A stretch of 64,000 nt of DNA, taken from the NCBI RefSeq assembly GCF_000733945.1, contig NZ_JPOL01000002.1, forward strand, positions 3,349,001 through 3,413,000, given 5' to 3'. This stretch comes from Flavimarina sp. Hel_I_48. GTDB taxonomy: Bacteria; Bacteroidota; Bacteroidia; Flavobacteriales; Flavobacteriaceae. Within the stretch, counting starts at the first letter, position 1. Each line of letters opens with the position of its first letter. The notes under the pieces are model-generated. The model did no database searches and was not told the origin of the DNA. It was given only the letters and a program-made list of their open reading frames with translations. Shown piece after piece: positions 48,483 through 56,359 of this stretch. The translations under genes and the position numbers were made by a program.

Positions 48483-48890
48483 ATGGCAACAACAGTAAAA
48501 CAAAACGGAACTGCAAAAAAGGAAAATGCATCCGTTAAAAAAGAAGTACAGAAAAAGCTGACCGATGAAGCTATCGGAAAAGCTGCTTCAACAGAAAAAG
48601 CGGTAGCATCCAAAAAAGCTACCATCAATTTGGATGATCGGATCCAAAATTTCGAGAAACTGAGAGGATTGGCCACCCAACGGGAACGGTTATCCCAAAC
48701 CTTGAACGAGTTGACGAAATTCAACTACAACCAAGGGGATTCAGCTTCATTTTATATCCGGGATTCCCACAATTTGGAGTTTAAAACGACCAATACGAAC
48801 CTTATCAAATTGGTCACAACACACTTACAGTCCACTTTGGAGGAACGAAAATCCGAGATTGAGGAACAGATTGTAGAATTTGAACTCTAA
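48483..48890 (+). CDS. Small conserved-type mobile-element protein, 135 aa
   Basis: The frame is open from 48393, but the ATG at 48483 starts MATTVKQNGTAKKENAS, a Lys/Ala-rich tail like those of other element-borne proteins, and fits the leader seen before the DUF932 gene, so I chose it. The N-terminal 50 residues are low-complexity and basic; the rest (DDRIQNFEKLRGLATQRERL) is helical, ending in a coiled coil. I believe similar proteins accompany DUF932 genes on Bacteroidota integrative elements, function unknown. A strong hairpin terminator (48919-48947) follows. Confidence 0.65.
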   Translation: MATTVKQNGTAKKENASVKKEVQKKLTDEAIGKAASTEKAVASKKATINLDDRIQNFEKLRGLATQRERLSQTLNELTKFNYNQGDSASFYIRDSHNLEFKTTNTNLIKLVTTHLQSTLEERKSEIEEQIVEFEL

Positions 48891-48918
48891 GGTAACTTTA
48901 AATCCTTTAAACAGGAAG

Positions 48919-48947
48919 CCTACTCGCAAGAGTAGGTTTTCTTTTTT
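48919..48947 (+). terminator. Terminator after the 135-aa gene
   Basis: CCTACTC-GCAA-GAGTAGG with a GNRA-type loop and a T-rich tail. Confidence 0.85.
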
Positions 48948-49185
48948 CCTTAAAAAAGGGAGGTAAAGTATTCAATCAATATATGCGCAAAGTTAAACTC
49001 GTAAAATACTCCCATCAAAAGACTACGGCATAACCGGGCTCGTTTCTCACTCCTTTTATATACTCTATTGAAATGCAAATAAAATCGTTGATAATTTTGT
49101 CATAGATTTTATCCACTTTTGGCACAGATAATTTTTTGATACCTATTCTGGTTGGTCAGTGGATTCTCCCAAAAGGATTTCAAAA
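48948..49185. other. Non-coding flank 3' of the IS110 transposase
   Basis: Up to 240 bases between the terminator and the end of the minus-strand transposase. It should contain one end of the insertion sequence. IS110 elements lack terminal inverted repeats and I cannot place the junction. In the IS1111 subgroup the guide (bridge) RNA lies on this side. Confidence 0.4.
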
Positions 49186-50187
49186 TCAAGCTATATTTGA
49201 TTTTTGTTTTTGTTTGAATTCTCTTGGGTCGCGGCATACATGGTTTATGTCAAATGGTTTTCTGCTTTGTAAAACACCATATACCGACCGAAGTATTTTA
49301 TTTGACACATTGTTCATTATCAGGTAATAAGGTTTTCCTTGGAGCTTTTTGCGTTCAGCATACAAGCTGTGTTCCCTGTTGTGGGCCACGGATTTTTTTG
49401 CTGCGAGGAACAGCAGTGATTTCAATTTCTTATCGGCCATATGGCTGGTTTTCGCACCCTTTGACATTTTGCCCGATGAATTTGGGTAAGGGCAGACCCC
49501 GGCATACGCAGCGGCCTTCTTTGCCGTGGAAATACGTTTGAAATTCTCTGTTTTTATGATAAGGTTGTTGGCAATTACGGGTCCGATCCCCTTAATGGTG
49601 GTGATCAGGTCATAATTATCCTTTAGTTCTGCATCGTTTTGTACAACCTTTTCGATCTGTTCCTCCACTTCACCTATCTCAGCTTCCAAATATCCGATTG
49701 CCCTTCCGGCGCTTTGATGGGCGGCAATACTTTGGGAGGCTCCCGGATTTCTTGATTTTTGTCCAAGAATAAGTGATTTCCTGCTTTTGGCCAACTGTTC
49801 TCGAAGGGTATAAAGTTCCCTGAGCTCTTTTATGGATTCACCCTTCGGTTCTGCAAATTGGAGTTCTTCAAAGAACCTTTCGCCGTATTTTCGGATACGG
49901 AAAGCATCCTTTAAGTCACTTTTGCCTCTCTGTAAGCCCAGGCTGTGCTTGATGTTGTAACCGGAAACGAGGGCTATTTTGATACCCTTCTGATAACAGA
50001 GATGTACCAATAGGTCACCATAACTCCCGGTATGCTCTGCAACCAGTATACTGTCATCTGGGACTCTTTTTAAAAAGTTGCAGATACCCTTGAAGTTGTT
50101 GCGTACGATCTTGGTTTTCTCCTTATCCCCGGATAAAAAACACAAGTCAAACTTGTCCTTTGATAGGTCAATCCCATAAACTCCCAT
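49186..50187 (-). CDS. IS110-family transposase
   Basis: 333 residues. The N-terminal RuvC-like DEDD domain has D7 (YGIDLSKDKFD), E51 (VAEHTGSYGD), D91 and D94 (KSDLKDAFRI). A coiled coil (100-180) joins it to the C-terminal transposase_20 domain (IKGIGPVIANNLI, then AAAYAGVCPYPNSSGKMSKGAK, which should hold the catalytic Ser). Full length, no frameshift, so probably active. IS110 recombinases are guided by a bridge RNA made from the element's own non-coding end, a known feature of the family. Confidence 0.92.
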   Translation of the reverse strand: MGVYGIDLSKDKFDLCFLSGDKEKTKIVRNNFKGICNFLKRVPDDSILVAEHTGSYGDLLVHLCYQKGIKIALVSGYNIKHSLGLQRGKSDLKDAFRIRKYGERFFEELQFAEPKGESIKELRELYTLREQLAKSRKSLILGQKSRNPGASQSIAAHQSAGRAIGYLEAEIGEVEEQIEKVVQNDAELKDNYDLITTIKGIGPVIANNLIIKTENFKRISTAKKAAAYAGVCPYPNSSGKMSKGAKTSHMADKKLKSLLFLAAKKSVAHNREHSLYAERKKLQGKPYYLIMNNVSNKILRSVYGVLQSRKPFDINHVCRDPREFKQKQKSNIA

Positions 50188-50471
50188 AATAAATTGTTTT
50201 AAAGTTCCCCGTTGAGCGGCTTAAATCATTAATGGGTTTTTCCCTAAATACTCTCTGGCTTTAACTCAAAAACTTGCCGTACTTAATATAAAAAGTAGAT
50301 TTTTTCTATTCCGTTTCAAAAGTTACTGCAGCAAGTGGAACTCTTTGTATTAGATGATTTTTCTCTTTAATCCTCCTAATAGGTAAAGTAATGATTCCGT
50401 TTCCTTTTGAGCTGAGATTTTATCTTCCGTTTGGTTCTAGCTTAAATATTGTTTAACTAAAATCAAATGTT
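50188..50471 (-). other. Non-coding region 5' of the transposase; candidate bridge RNA location and DUF932 promoter
   Basis: In the IS110 subgroup the bridge RNA is encoded upstream of the transposase, here on the minus strand in about 50188-50340. Small hairpins such as GGG-TTTTT-CCC near 50234 are present, but I cannot fold it by eye. The part near 50440-50471 should be the leader of the DUF932 gene instead. Confidence 0.4.
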
Positions 50472-51308
50472 ATGTATTTATCAAATTTACAGCAGGATGA
50501 AATCTTCGTTCCATCAGAAATGAAATCCTTAAAGAGTCTGACCCAGATGGAATCCCGAAGGGGACTTGAAAATGCCATAATTTCGAATGGCAAAATTGTC
50601 AACGTGGTATCGAACAGCTACGGCTACGTACCGAACGAACTATTCTTCAAAAAGGCCGAGGAAATGTTGACCGATGCAAAATTGAATTACCAGAAGCGGA
50701 CGATCAACAGGAATGATAGGTCTTTCATTACCGACTTTATCATCGACGATAAAAGCCAATTTTCGGTAAAGAATGAAAAAGACCTGATACTGCCGATGCT
50801 GCGGTTTAAGAATTCCTATGATGGGAGCGAGAAAACTTCAGGACATTTTGGGTTTTATAGGGAGGTCTGCTCCAATGGTCTGCACGTTTCACAGGCTGAA
50901 ATCGAGTTCGCCATCAAGCATAGTAAGAACAATACCGACCTGATAATGCCAAAGTTGAACAATTTGTTCGATAAGTTCGTGGATAATGAATTTTATAGCA
51001 TTACCAAGAAGTTCGATAGAATGAGGGAATTTGAAATCATCGACACAAAGGAATTTGTGAAGGTAATTTTGGACAGAACGAAATTGTTCCGGTACGAATG
51101 TAGCGATAAGAACAATGATCCTTCAAAGAAATCCCGTGAAGTCCTTGAAATTCTGGATAATGAAGCGTTGTTACTTGATGAACAACCTAATTTGTGGATA
51201 GGCTATAATGCTTTTAATCAAATGCTTCACAATACATTGAAGAAAAGCTTTTCACAACAGGAACGCCTGGACAAAAAGCTGTTCGATGCTGTCTTTGAAA
51301 TGGCTTAA
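50472..51308 (+). CDS. DUF932-domain protein
   Basis: 278 residues. The segment NVVSNSYGYVPNELFFKKAEEML near the N-terminus and FGFYREVCSNGLHVSQ in the middle identify the DUF932 family, found on phages, plasmids and integrative elements of many bacteria and sometimes linked to anti-restriction or DNA metabolism without proof. It is soluble and has no known catalytic motif. Its leader shares TGTTTAACT with that of the 135-aa gene on the other side of the insertion sequence, suggesting shared control. A terminator follows at 51323-51349. Confidence 0.82.
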   Translation: MYLSNLQQDEIFVPSEMKSLKSLTQMESRRGLENAIISNGKIVNVVSNSYGYVPNELFFKKAEEMLTDAKLNYQKRTINRNDRSFITDFIIDDKSQFSVKNEKDLILPMLRFKNSYDGSEKTSGHFGFYREVCSNGLHVSQAEIEFAIKHSKNNTDLIMPKLNNLFDKFVDNEFYSITKKFDRMREFEIIDTKEFVKVILDRTKLFRYECSDKNNDPSKKSREVLEILDNEALLLDEQPNLWIGYNAFNQMLHNTLKKSFSQQERLDKKLFDAVFEMA

Positions 51309-51322
51309 TGCTAACAAAGGTT

Positions 51323-51349
51323 TATCCAGTACCTTAAACTGGATTTTTT
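51323..51349 (+). terminator. Terminator after the DUF932 gene
   Basis: TATCCAGT and ACTGGAT pair, followed by T tract. Confidence 0.75.
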
Positions 51350-51486
51350 CCTATATTCTGCAAAAGAATTCACTTTTAAATATCTTATTTGGTGAACTTT
51401 ATTCCTTTCAATAACCTCAATCTTTAGTATTTTTAATGCAGACATTTTTAGATGATAGCAAAAGAAAGTTATATAGTATTCCAACA

Positions 51487-51735
51487 ATGAAATGCCCACG
51501 CTGTCATAAAGGGGCGGTCTTGAAATCCCACCAAATAAGTAAGGTTAGGGATCATTGTCCTAAACGTGGTTTGAAATTTAGTACTGAGCCCACCATACAG
51601 GCTCTATGTATGTTTGTTGTGGCGATAATGGTTGAGGTTTATGTATTAATATTGATTTTTGGGTTGGAAACTGTTCCATTGAACATATTTGGATTAATAG
51701 TTGCTGCCTTATTTGTCCTAATGAAATATGAGTGA
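51487..51735 (+). CDS. DUF983-like small membrane protein, probably degenerate
   Basis: The frame opens at 51436, but MKCPRCHKG at 51487 is the usual DUF983 start, giving 82 residues. The family has two CxxC knuckles and two membrane helices over about 120 residues. Here the first CPRC is present, but the second reads CPKRG, with Arg for the second Cys, and the C-terminal third is missing. Two helices (about 36-56 and 60-78) remain. It may be a decayed gene or a short variant. It precedes the Crp/Fnr gene by 57 bases. Confidence 0.5.
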   Translation: MKCPRCHKGAVLKSHQISKVRDHCPKRGLKFSTEPTIQALCMFVVAIMVEVYVLILIFGLETVPLNIFGLIVAALFVLMKYE

Positions 51736-51792
51736 TTTATTTTTTAAACATGATGAGAAATATGCCAAAGTAAACATAAACGCGCAAAAAAG

Positions 51793-52425
51793 ATGATTGA
51801 AGAACTGCAAAAATATTACGGACAACTTTTCGAACCTGAACTGTTGGTCGAAATCAACCAAACGGGAACATTTAAAGAAGTCCCAGAGGGTTTTACACTA
51901 ATGGAAATTGGCCAATTCGTGAAAGGTATGCCATTACTTTTGTCCGGTGTGGTAAAGGTTTTGCGAATAGATAAAGACGGTGATGAGCTACTGCTCTATT
52001 TTCTGGAACGTGGCGAGACCTGTGCGATGACCTTGACCTGTTGTATGGGGCAGACCAAAAGCGAAATTAGGGCTATTGCGGAAACCGATACAAAGATCAT
52101 TATGGTTCCCATCCAAAAAATGGAAGAATGGACCAGTAAATACAAAACCTGGCGGGAATTTGTTTTCGAAAGCTACCACAACCGCTTGATGGAGGTTTTG
52201 GACACGATAGACAGTATTGCCTTTTACAATATGGATGAACGTCTGTTGAAATATTTAAGGGACAAGGTAAAAGTAACCAAGAGCAATATCATTCAAAATA
52301 CCCATCAGGAAATTGCATATGAACTCCATACCTCACGGGTCGTGGTATCGCGACTCCTTAAAAAACTTGAAAAACTAGGTATTGTTGAACTGAGCCGCAA
52401 CAGTATAAAGGTCTTTCCCGAATGA
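51793..52425 (+). CDS. Crp/Fnr-family transcription regulator
   Basis: 210 residues. The cNMP-type beta-roll covers 25-125, a dimer helix 130-160, and the winged helix 165-205 with the recognition helix in THQEIAYELHTSRVVVSRLLKKLE. The sensor half has three Cys (C77, C83, C84 in ETCAMTLTCCMG) in the loop where CRP binds its nucleotide; the arrangement differs from the FNR iron-sulfur Cys set. The gene faces a transporter and sulfur genes. Two dyads of 5-4-5 architecture (52443 and 54346) before those genes are its likely targets. I infer it senses a sulfur or redox signal. Confidence 0.9.
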   Translation: MIEELQKYYGQLFEPELLVEINQTGTFKEVPEGFTLMEIGQFVKGMPLLLSGVVKVLRIDKDGDELLLYFLERGETCAMTLTCCMGQTKSEIRAIAETDTKIIMVPIQKMEEWTSKYKTWREFVFESYHNRLMEVLDTIDSIAFYNMDERLLKYLRDKVKVTKSNIIQNTHQEIAYELHTSRVVVSRLLKKLEKLGIVELSRNSIKVFPE

Positions 52426-52442
52426 TTCCCTCTTCTCTCTAT

Positions 52443-52486
52443 GTAACCAAAGTTACTGCCGTCCTCATTTAACGATGCTACATTTG
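52443..52486 (+). promoter_or_regulatory. GTAAC-N4-GTTAC operator and -7 element before the TauE gene
   Basis: The dyad GTAACCAAAGTTAC occupies 52443-52456. A consensus -7 element TACATTTG lies at 52479-52486, its centre 33 bases after the dyad centre. That puts the dyad near -41, the class II activator position for Crp/Fnr proteins, in place of the -33 element. Confidence 0.65.
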
Positions 52487-52503
52487 TAAGCTAATAAAAC
52501 CTT

Positions 52504-53310
52504 ATGGATGTTTTGCAAATTTTAGGCTATGTAGGGGCTCTTGTTATCGGTGTTGTCCTTGGTCTCATCGGTGGTGGGGGTTCCATCTTGACCGTTCCCG
52601 TTTTGGTCTATCTGCTGCATATCGATCCGGTTACCGCTACGGCATACTCTCTTTTCGTGGTCGGTGGTGCCTCTCTTGTAGGAACTGGAAGGAATTTTCA
52701 AAAAGGACTGGTCGGTTACAAAACAGCCTTGACCTTTGCAATTCCTGCGGTGATATCCGTATTTAGTACAAGGAAGTTCATAATTCCTGCAATTCCGGAT
52801 AATATCGTGGTTGCTGGCGATTTTACCCTGACCAAGGAAATGGGGATAATGGTATTCTTTGCCCTGCTGATGCTGGCGGCATCGATATCAATGATACGGG
52901 ATTCAAAGGTGTTGCTTAAGAACAGGGCCAACGAAAAGAGAAAAATAAAATATCCCCTGCTATTACTTCTCGGGCTTTTGACAGGCGGGATTACCGGATT
53001 GGTAGGTGCGGGAGGTGGTTTCATCATCATTCCCATTTTGGTGCTACTTGCCGGACTATCGATGAAAAGGGCGGCAGGCACCTCCCTTTTTATCATTGCG
53101 ATAAACTCGTTGCTGGGCTTTCTTGGCGACGTAGGCCATTTGGACATTGATTGGGGATTTTTGTTGACGTTTACCGCAATGGCAATTTTGGGTATTTTTA
53201 TAGGTATCTGGCTCAATAGGTTCATCGACGGAAATAAATTGAAAAAAGGTTTTGGTTGGTTTGCATTATTAATGGGATTTTACATAATCACCAAAGAGCT
53301 GATTCTTTAA
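52504..53310 (+). CDS. TauE/SafE-family sulfite/sulfur-compound transporter
   Basis: 268 residues with about eight membrane helices in two homologous halves: IGVVLGLIGGGGSILTVPVL near the start and LTGGITGLVGAGGGFIIIPI at about 158-178 are the paired glycine-rich motifs of the family. Members export sulfite, sulfoacetate or taurine-derived compounds, or import thiosulfate. It lies in the inner membrane. Operator and promoter sit 60 bases upstream; the next gene starts eight bases after the stop, so they form one operon with the sterol-desaturase-like gene. Direction and substrate cannot be read from the sequence. Confidence 0.9.
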   Translation: MDVLQILGYVGALVIGVVLGLIGGGGSILTVPVLVYLLHIDPVTATAYSLFVVGGASLVGTGRNFQKGLVGYKTALTFAIPAVISVFSTRKFIIPAIPDNIVVAGDFTLTKEMGIMVFFALLMLAASISMIRDSKVLLKNRANEKRKIKYPLLLLLGLLTGGITGLVGAGGGFIIIPILVLLAGLSMKRAAGTSLFIIAINSLLGFLGDVGHLDIDWGFLLTFTAMAILGIFIGIWLNRFIDGNKLKKGFGWFALLMGFYIITKELIL

Positions 53311-53317
53311 GAATAGT

Positions 53318-54187
53318 ATGGATAAATATTTAAAAATTATAAAACAATCCTTTTCGGGGTATTGGAATTATCTGGTCTCGGAAATTTCAGACCCCGCTTG
53401 GGACAACTATTTTTATTGGTTATTGGGCCTGTCATTCTTTGTGTTCTTACTGGAAATTTTAATACCATGGCGAAAGAAACAGCCTATTTTTAGAAAAGGC
53501 TTTTGGTTGGATACGTTTTATATCCTATTTAATTTTTTCCTGTTTTCCTTGGTGGGCTATAATGCATTGTCCAATGTGGGAGTTGAACTTTTCAGGGACT
53601 TTTTGGGTATTTTCAACATGACCAATATCGTGGCCATCGAGGTAAATAATCTGCCGGCTTGGGGCCAGTTGCTGATAATGTTCGTTATGGCCGATTTCGT
53701 ACAATGGAACGTCCATAGATTATTGCATAGGATACCTTGGCTGTGGAAATTCCATAAAGTACACCACAGCGTTAAGGAAATGGGGTTTGCCGCACAGTTC
53801 CGGTTTCATTTTATGGAGACCATAGTCTACAAATCCATACAATATATTCCCTTGGCAATGATAGGTTTCGGCATAGAACAGTTCTTTATCGTTCATATGT
53901 TCTCGGTTTTCGTCGGCCATTTGAACCATGCCAACCTGGACTGGAGCTATGGCAAATTTAGATATCTGCTCAATAACCCGAGAATGCACATTTGGCATCA
54001 CGCCAAAGAACTCCCCCCACAGCACAGATACGGTATGAATTTCGGACTTACCCTGAGTATATGGGATTATCTTTTTGGCACCGCTTACGTTCCTAGAAGC
54101 GGTAAGGATCTGGAAATCGGCTTTAAGGGAGATGAGACTTTCCCTAAGGATTTTGCAGGTCAAGTAATGTTCCCATTCAAAAAATAA
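53318..54187 (+). CDS. Sterol desaturase / fatty acid hydroxylase superfamily protein
   Basis: 289 residues with three or four membrane helices and the diiron His boxes HRLLHR (near 132), HKVHHS (near 146) and HIWHH (near 226), plus HLNHANLDW. Enzymes of this superfamily use a non-haem diiron centre and oxygen to hydroxylate or desaturate lipids. Members often sit beside TauE and persulfide dioxygenase genes in Bacteroidota by my recollection; its lipid or other substrate is unknown. It follows the transporter by eight bases. Confidence 0.87.
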   Translation: MDKYLKIIKQSFSGYWNYLVSEISDPAWDNYFYWLLGLSFFVFLLEILIPWRKKQPIFRKGFWLDTFYILFNFFLFSLVGYNALSNVGVELFRDFLGIFNMTNIVAIEVNNLPAWGQLLIMFVMADFVQWNVHRLLHRIPWLWKFHKVHHSVKEMGFAAQFRFHFMETIVYKSIQYIPLAMIGFGIEQFFIVHMFSVFVGHLNHANLDWSYGKFRYLLNNPRMHIWHHAKELPPQHRYGMNFGLTLSIWDYLFGTAYVPRSGKDLEIGFKGDETFPKDFAGQVMFPFKK

Positions 54188-54345
54188 GTATCATAAGTGT
54201 AGTGCTGATAACAAATAATGCTAAGGCAAAATATTTTAAAAGAAAAAAAAACATGAAAGTCTATAACGGCTAGCTAATCACCGCCTCGTAACCAATTGAC
54301 AATAAACCTTAGGGTTTCATCCTTTTCAATGAAATACGATATGGT

Positions 54346-54389
54346 GTAACCTATGTTACTGACTAAAGCTTCTGGGAATTGTAATTTTA
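54346..54389 (+). promoter_or_regulatory. GTAAC-N4-GTTAC operator and -7 element before the persulfide dioxygenase gene
   Basis: The dyad GTAACCTATGTTAC occupies 54346-54359. TAATTTTA (54382-54389), one base from TAnnTTTG, is centred exactly 33 bases after the dyad centre, the same spacing as at the TauE promoter. Confidence 0.65.
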
Positions 54390-54404
54390 TTTTTTATAAA
54401 GAAG

Positions 54405-55739
54405 ATGATTATGAAAATAAAACAGTTTGAATATAAGCCCCTATCCCATTACTCGTATGCATTGGTCAGCAACGGCGAAATGGTTATTATTGACCCTGAG
54501 CGCGACCCGATGCAATATTACGCTTTCGCGAATGCGCATAATGCCAAAATCGTAGGGGTTATTGAAACACATCCTCATGCGGACTTCGTGAGCTCGCATT
54601 TGCAGATTCACAAAGAAACCGGAGCGGTTATTTACAATAGCGAAAAATTGGGTGCCGATTATCCGCACCAAGCTTTTGATGAAGGCGATAGCATAAAGGT
54701 GGGCAAGGCAACCTTTAAGGCCATCAATACCCCTGGCCATTCACCGGACAGCATTACCATAGTCGCCACAGAAGGCGAGGAAACTATATTGTTTACCGGT
54801 GACACCCTGTTCATCGGCGATGTGGGCCGTCCCGATTTGCGTGAAAATGCCGGTAAAATGAAGGCCAAACGCCAAGAACTTGCCGAAGCTATGTACCATA
54901 CGATCCAAAATAAGTTTACGGACCTGCCGGACGATGCCATTGTCTATCCCGCCCACGGTGCCGGCTCGCTCTGCGGAAAAAGTATGAGCGAAGCCAATAG
55001 CAGTACCTTGGGAAATGAGCGTATGGGCAATTGGGCGTTCAAGGAACAGGGCCAAGAACAGTTTATAGATGCGCTGCTCGATAACCAGTCGTTTATTCCC
55101 TCCTACTTTGGATTTAATGTGGACGTAAACAAAATTGGAGCGGAAAACCTTCGCCCTGGAATAGCGGAAGTACCCTTTAAGATGTATGCCGCCGCTAAGG
55201 GCCTTATTGTTGATGTGAGGGAAGAAGCTCAATTTAAAAATGGACATTTAATGGGAAGTATCAACATTCAGGCAACGTCCGAAGAGTCAAAGTTTGAAAC
55301 GTGGCTAGGTGCTATTATCGAGCCCGGGGAGAAATTCAGCTTAGTAATCAACGCCCCTGAAGATTTGGAAACGGTTTTACATCGTGTCGCAAAAATTGGC
55401 TACGAAAAGCAGCTGCAATCCATACTGACCCTTTCCGGAGACAATCTGGTTCAAATGAAACCCCTAGATGTACAAGATCTCAAAAAAAACCCGGGCAACT
55501 ATACCATTATAGATGTTCGTAACAAGAGCGAAGTGGCCGAAGGTAGATTCTTTGGGAATGCCCAGTCGCATCCCTTGAATACGTTACGCGATACGAGCGA
55601 TGAAATACCGACCGACAGACCCATAGTCGTTCATTGTGCGGGCGGGTATCGCAGCGCGGCGGGCAGCAGTATTTTAGCAAAACAGCTTAACCCGGTTACG
55701 GTATACGACCTTGGCGAAGCCGTTAAGGAGTTCGAATAA
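54405..55739 (+). CDS. Persulfide dioxygenase-like MBL protein fused to two rhodanese domains
   Basis: 444 residues (an ATG at 54411 would remove two). The metallo-beta-lactamase domain has HPHADFVSSH (56-65), H112 in NTPGHSPDS and D133 in FTGDTLF and AHG near 183; this is the ETHE1-type pattern, which binds iron through two His and an Asp and oxidises glutathione or protein persulfide to sulfite. The first rhodanese domain (about 265-350) lacks the active Cys and the second (350-444) has it (C411 in VVHCAGGYRSA). It is cytoplasmic and would turn persulfide sulfur into sulfite and thiosulfate, which fits the neighbouring TauE exporter and DsrE protein. Confidence 0.88.
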   Translation: MIMKIKQFEYKPLSHYSYALVSNGEMVIIDPERDPMQYYAFANAHNAKIVGVIETHPHADFVSSHLQIHKETGAVIYNSEKLGADYPHQAFDEGDSIKVGKATFKAINTPGHSPDSITIVATEGEETILFTGDTLFIGDVGRPDLRENAGKMKAKRQELAEAMYHTIQNKFTDLPDDAIVYPAHGAGSLCGKSMSEANSSTLGNERMGNWAFKEQGQEQFIDALLDNQSFIPSYFGFNVDVNKIGAENLRPGIAEVPFKMYAAAKGLIVDVREEAQFKNGHLMGSINIQATSEESKFETWLGAIIEPGEKFSLVINAPEDLETVLHRVAKIGYEKQLQSILTLSGDNLVQMKPLDVQDLKKNPGNYTIIDVRNKSEVAEGRFFGNAQSHPLNTLRDTSDEIPTDRPIVVHCAGGYRSAAGSSILAKQLNPVTVYDLGEAVKEFE

Positions 55740-55819
55740 AATCCGCTATACTTGCTAAAGATTTGATTACATGATTAATATCTCATTAAGAAAAGTATCA
55801 TCCATCTAATATTCCTAAC

Positions 55820-56347
55820 ATGAATAAATTTACGTCCCTTGCATTATTCTTTTTGGCAACTAGCTTGTTGACCGCCCAAGAATGGGAAACACCCGTTATC
55901 GAAGGCTATGGAAAAATTAAGTACTTCAAAGATGTTGCCGAGCAGCCGGATAGTACATTAAACTATAACCTGATATTCGATGTCAAGGATGCAGAGGAGA
56001 AGGACGGCGTGAATGCAGGGCTATTTAAAATCGCGCGCACCATTAATATGTTGGAAGCGGCAAAAATTGCACCAGGGAATATTAAAATTGTAGCAGCCTT
56101 ACATGGAGAGGCCACCTTTATTGCCCTGAACGAAGAAAAATATCAGGAAAAATTTGGAAAACTTAATCCGAACGCAGAATTGATTCACCGTCTCAATGAA
56201 TTCGGTGTAGAGCTTTTTGTTTGTGCCCAGGCAACCGCTGCAAGGGATATCTCCGCGGAGGACTTAAACCCCGATGTTGAATTGGCGCTTTCCGCACTCA
56301 GTGTTCTTTCCAATTATCAACTTAAAGGATATGTCTTTATGCCCTAA
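55820..56347 (+). CDS. DsrE-family protein, exported
   Basis: 175 residues. The first 19 residues are a signal peptide (MNKFTSLALFFLATSLLTA). The mature part has a DsrE/F fold, with ARTINMLEAAKIAPGNIKIV and the conserved Cys in ELFVCAQATAA at about 134. DsrE-like proteins carry sulfur as a persulfide on that Cys. It starts 80 bases after the persulfide dioxygenase gene and probably belongs to its operon. An exported sulfur carrier pairs naturally with the thioredoxin and DsbD proteins encoded further on. Confidence 0.82.
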   Translation: MNKFTSLALFFLATSLLTAQEWETPVIEGYGKIKYFKDVAEQPDSTLNYNLIFDVKDAEEKDGVNAGLFKIARTINMLEAAKIAPGNIKIVAALHGEATFIALNEEKYQEKFGKLNPNAELIHRLNEFGVELFVCAQATAARDISAEDLNPDVELALSALSVLSNYQLKGYVFMP

Positions 56348-56359
56348 CAAAGTTTGAAA

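Larger units (their letters stand above)
48948..50471 (-). mobile_element. IS110-family insertion sequence (limits approximate)
   Basis: One transposase gene (49186-50187) flanked by about 240 and 284 non-coding bases, placed between two genes that usually sit near each other on such elements. True ends lie within these limits; no terminal repeats are expected in this family. Confidence 0.6.
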
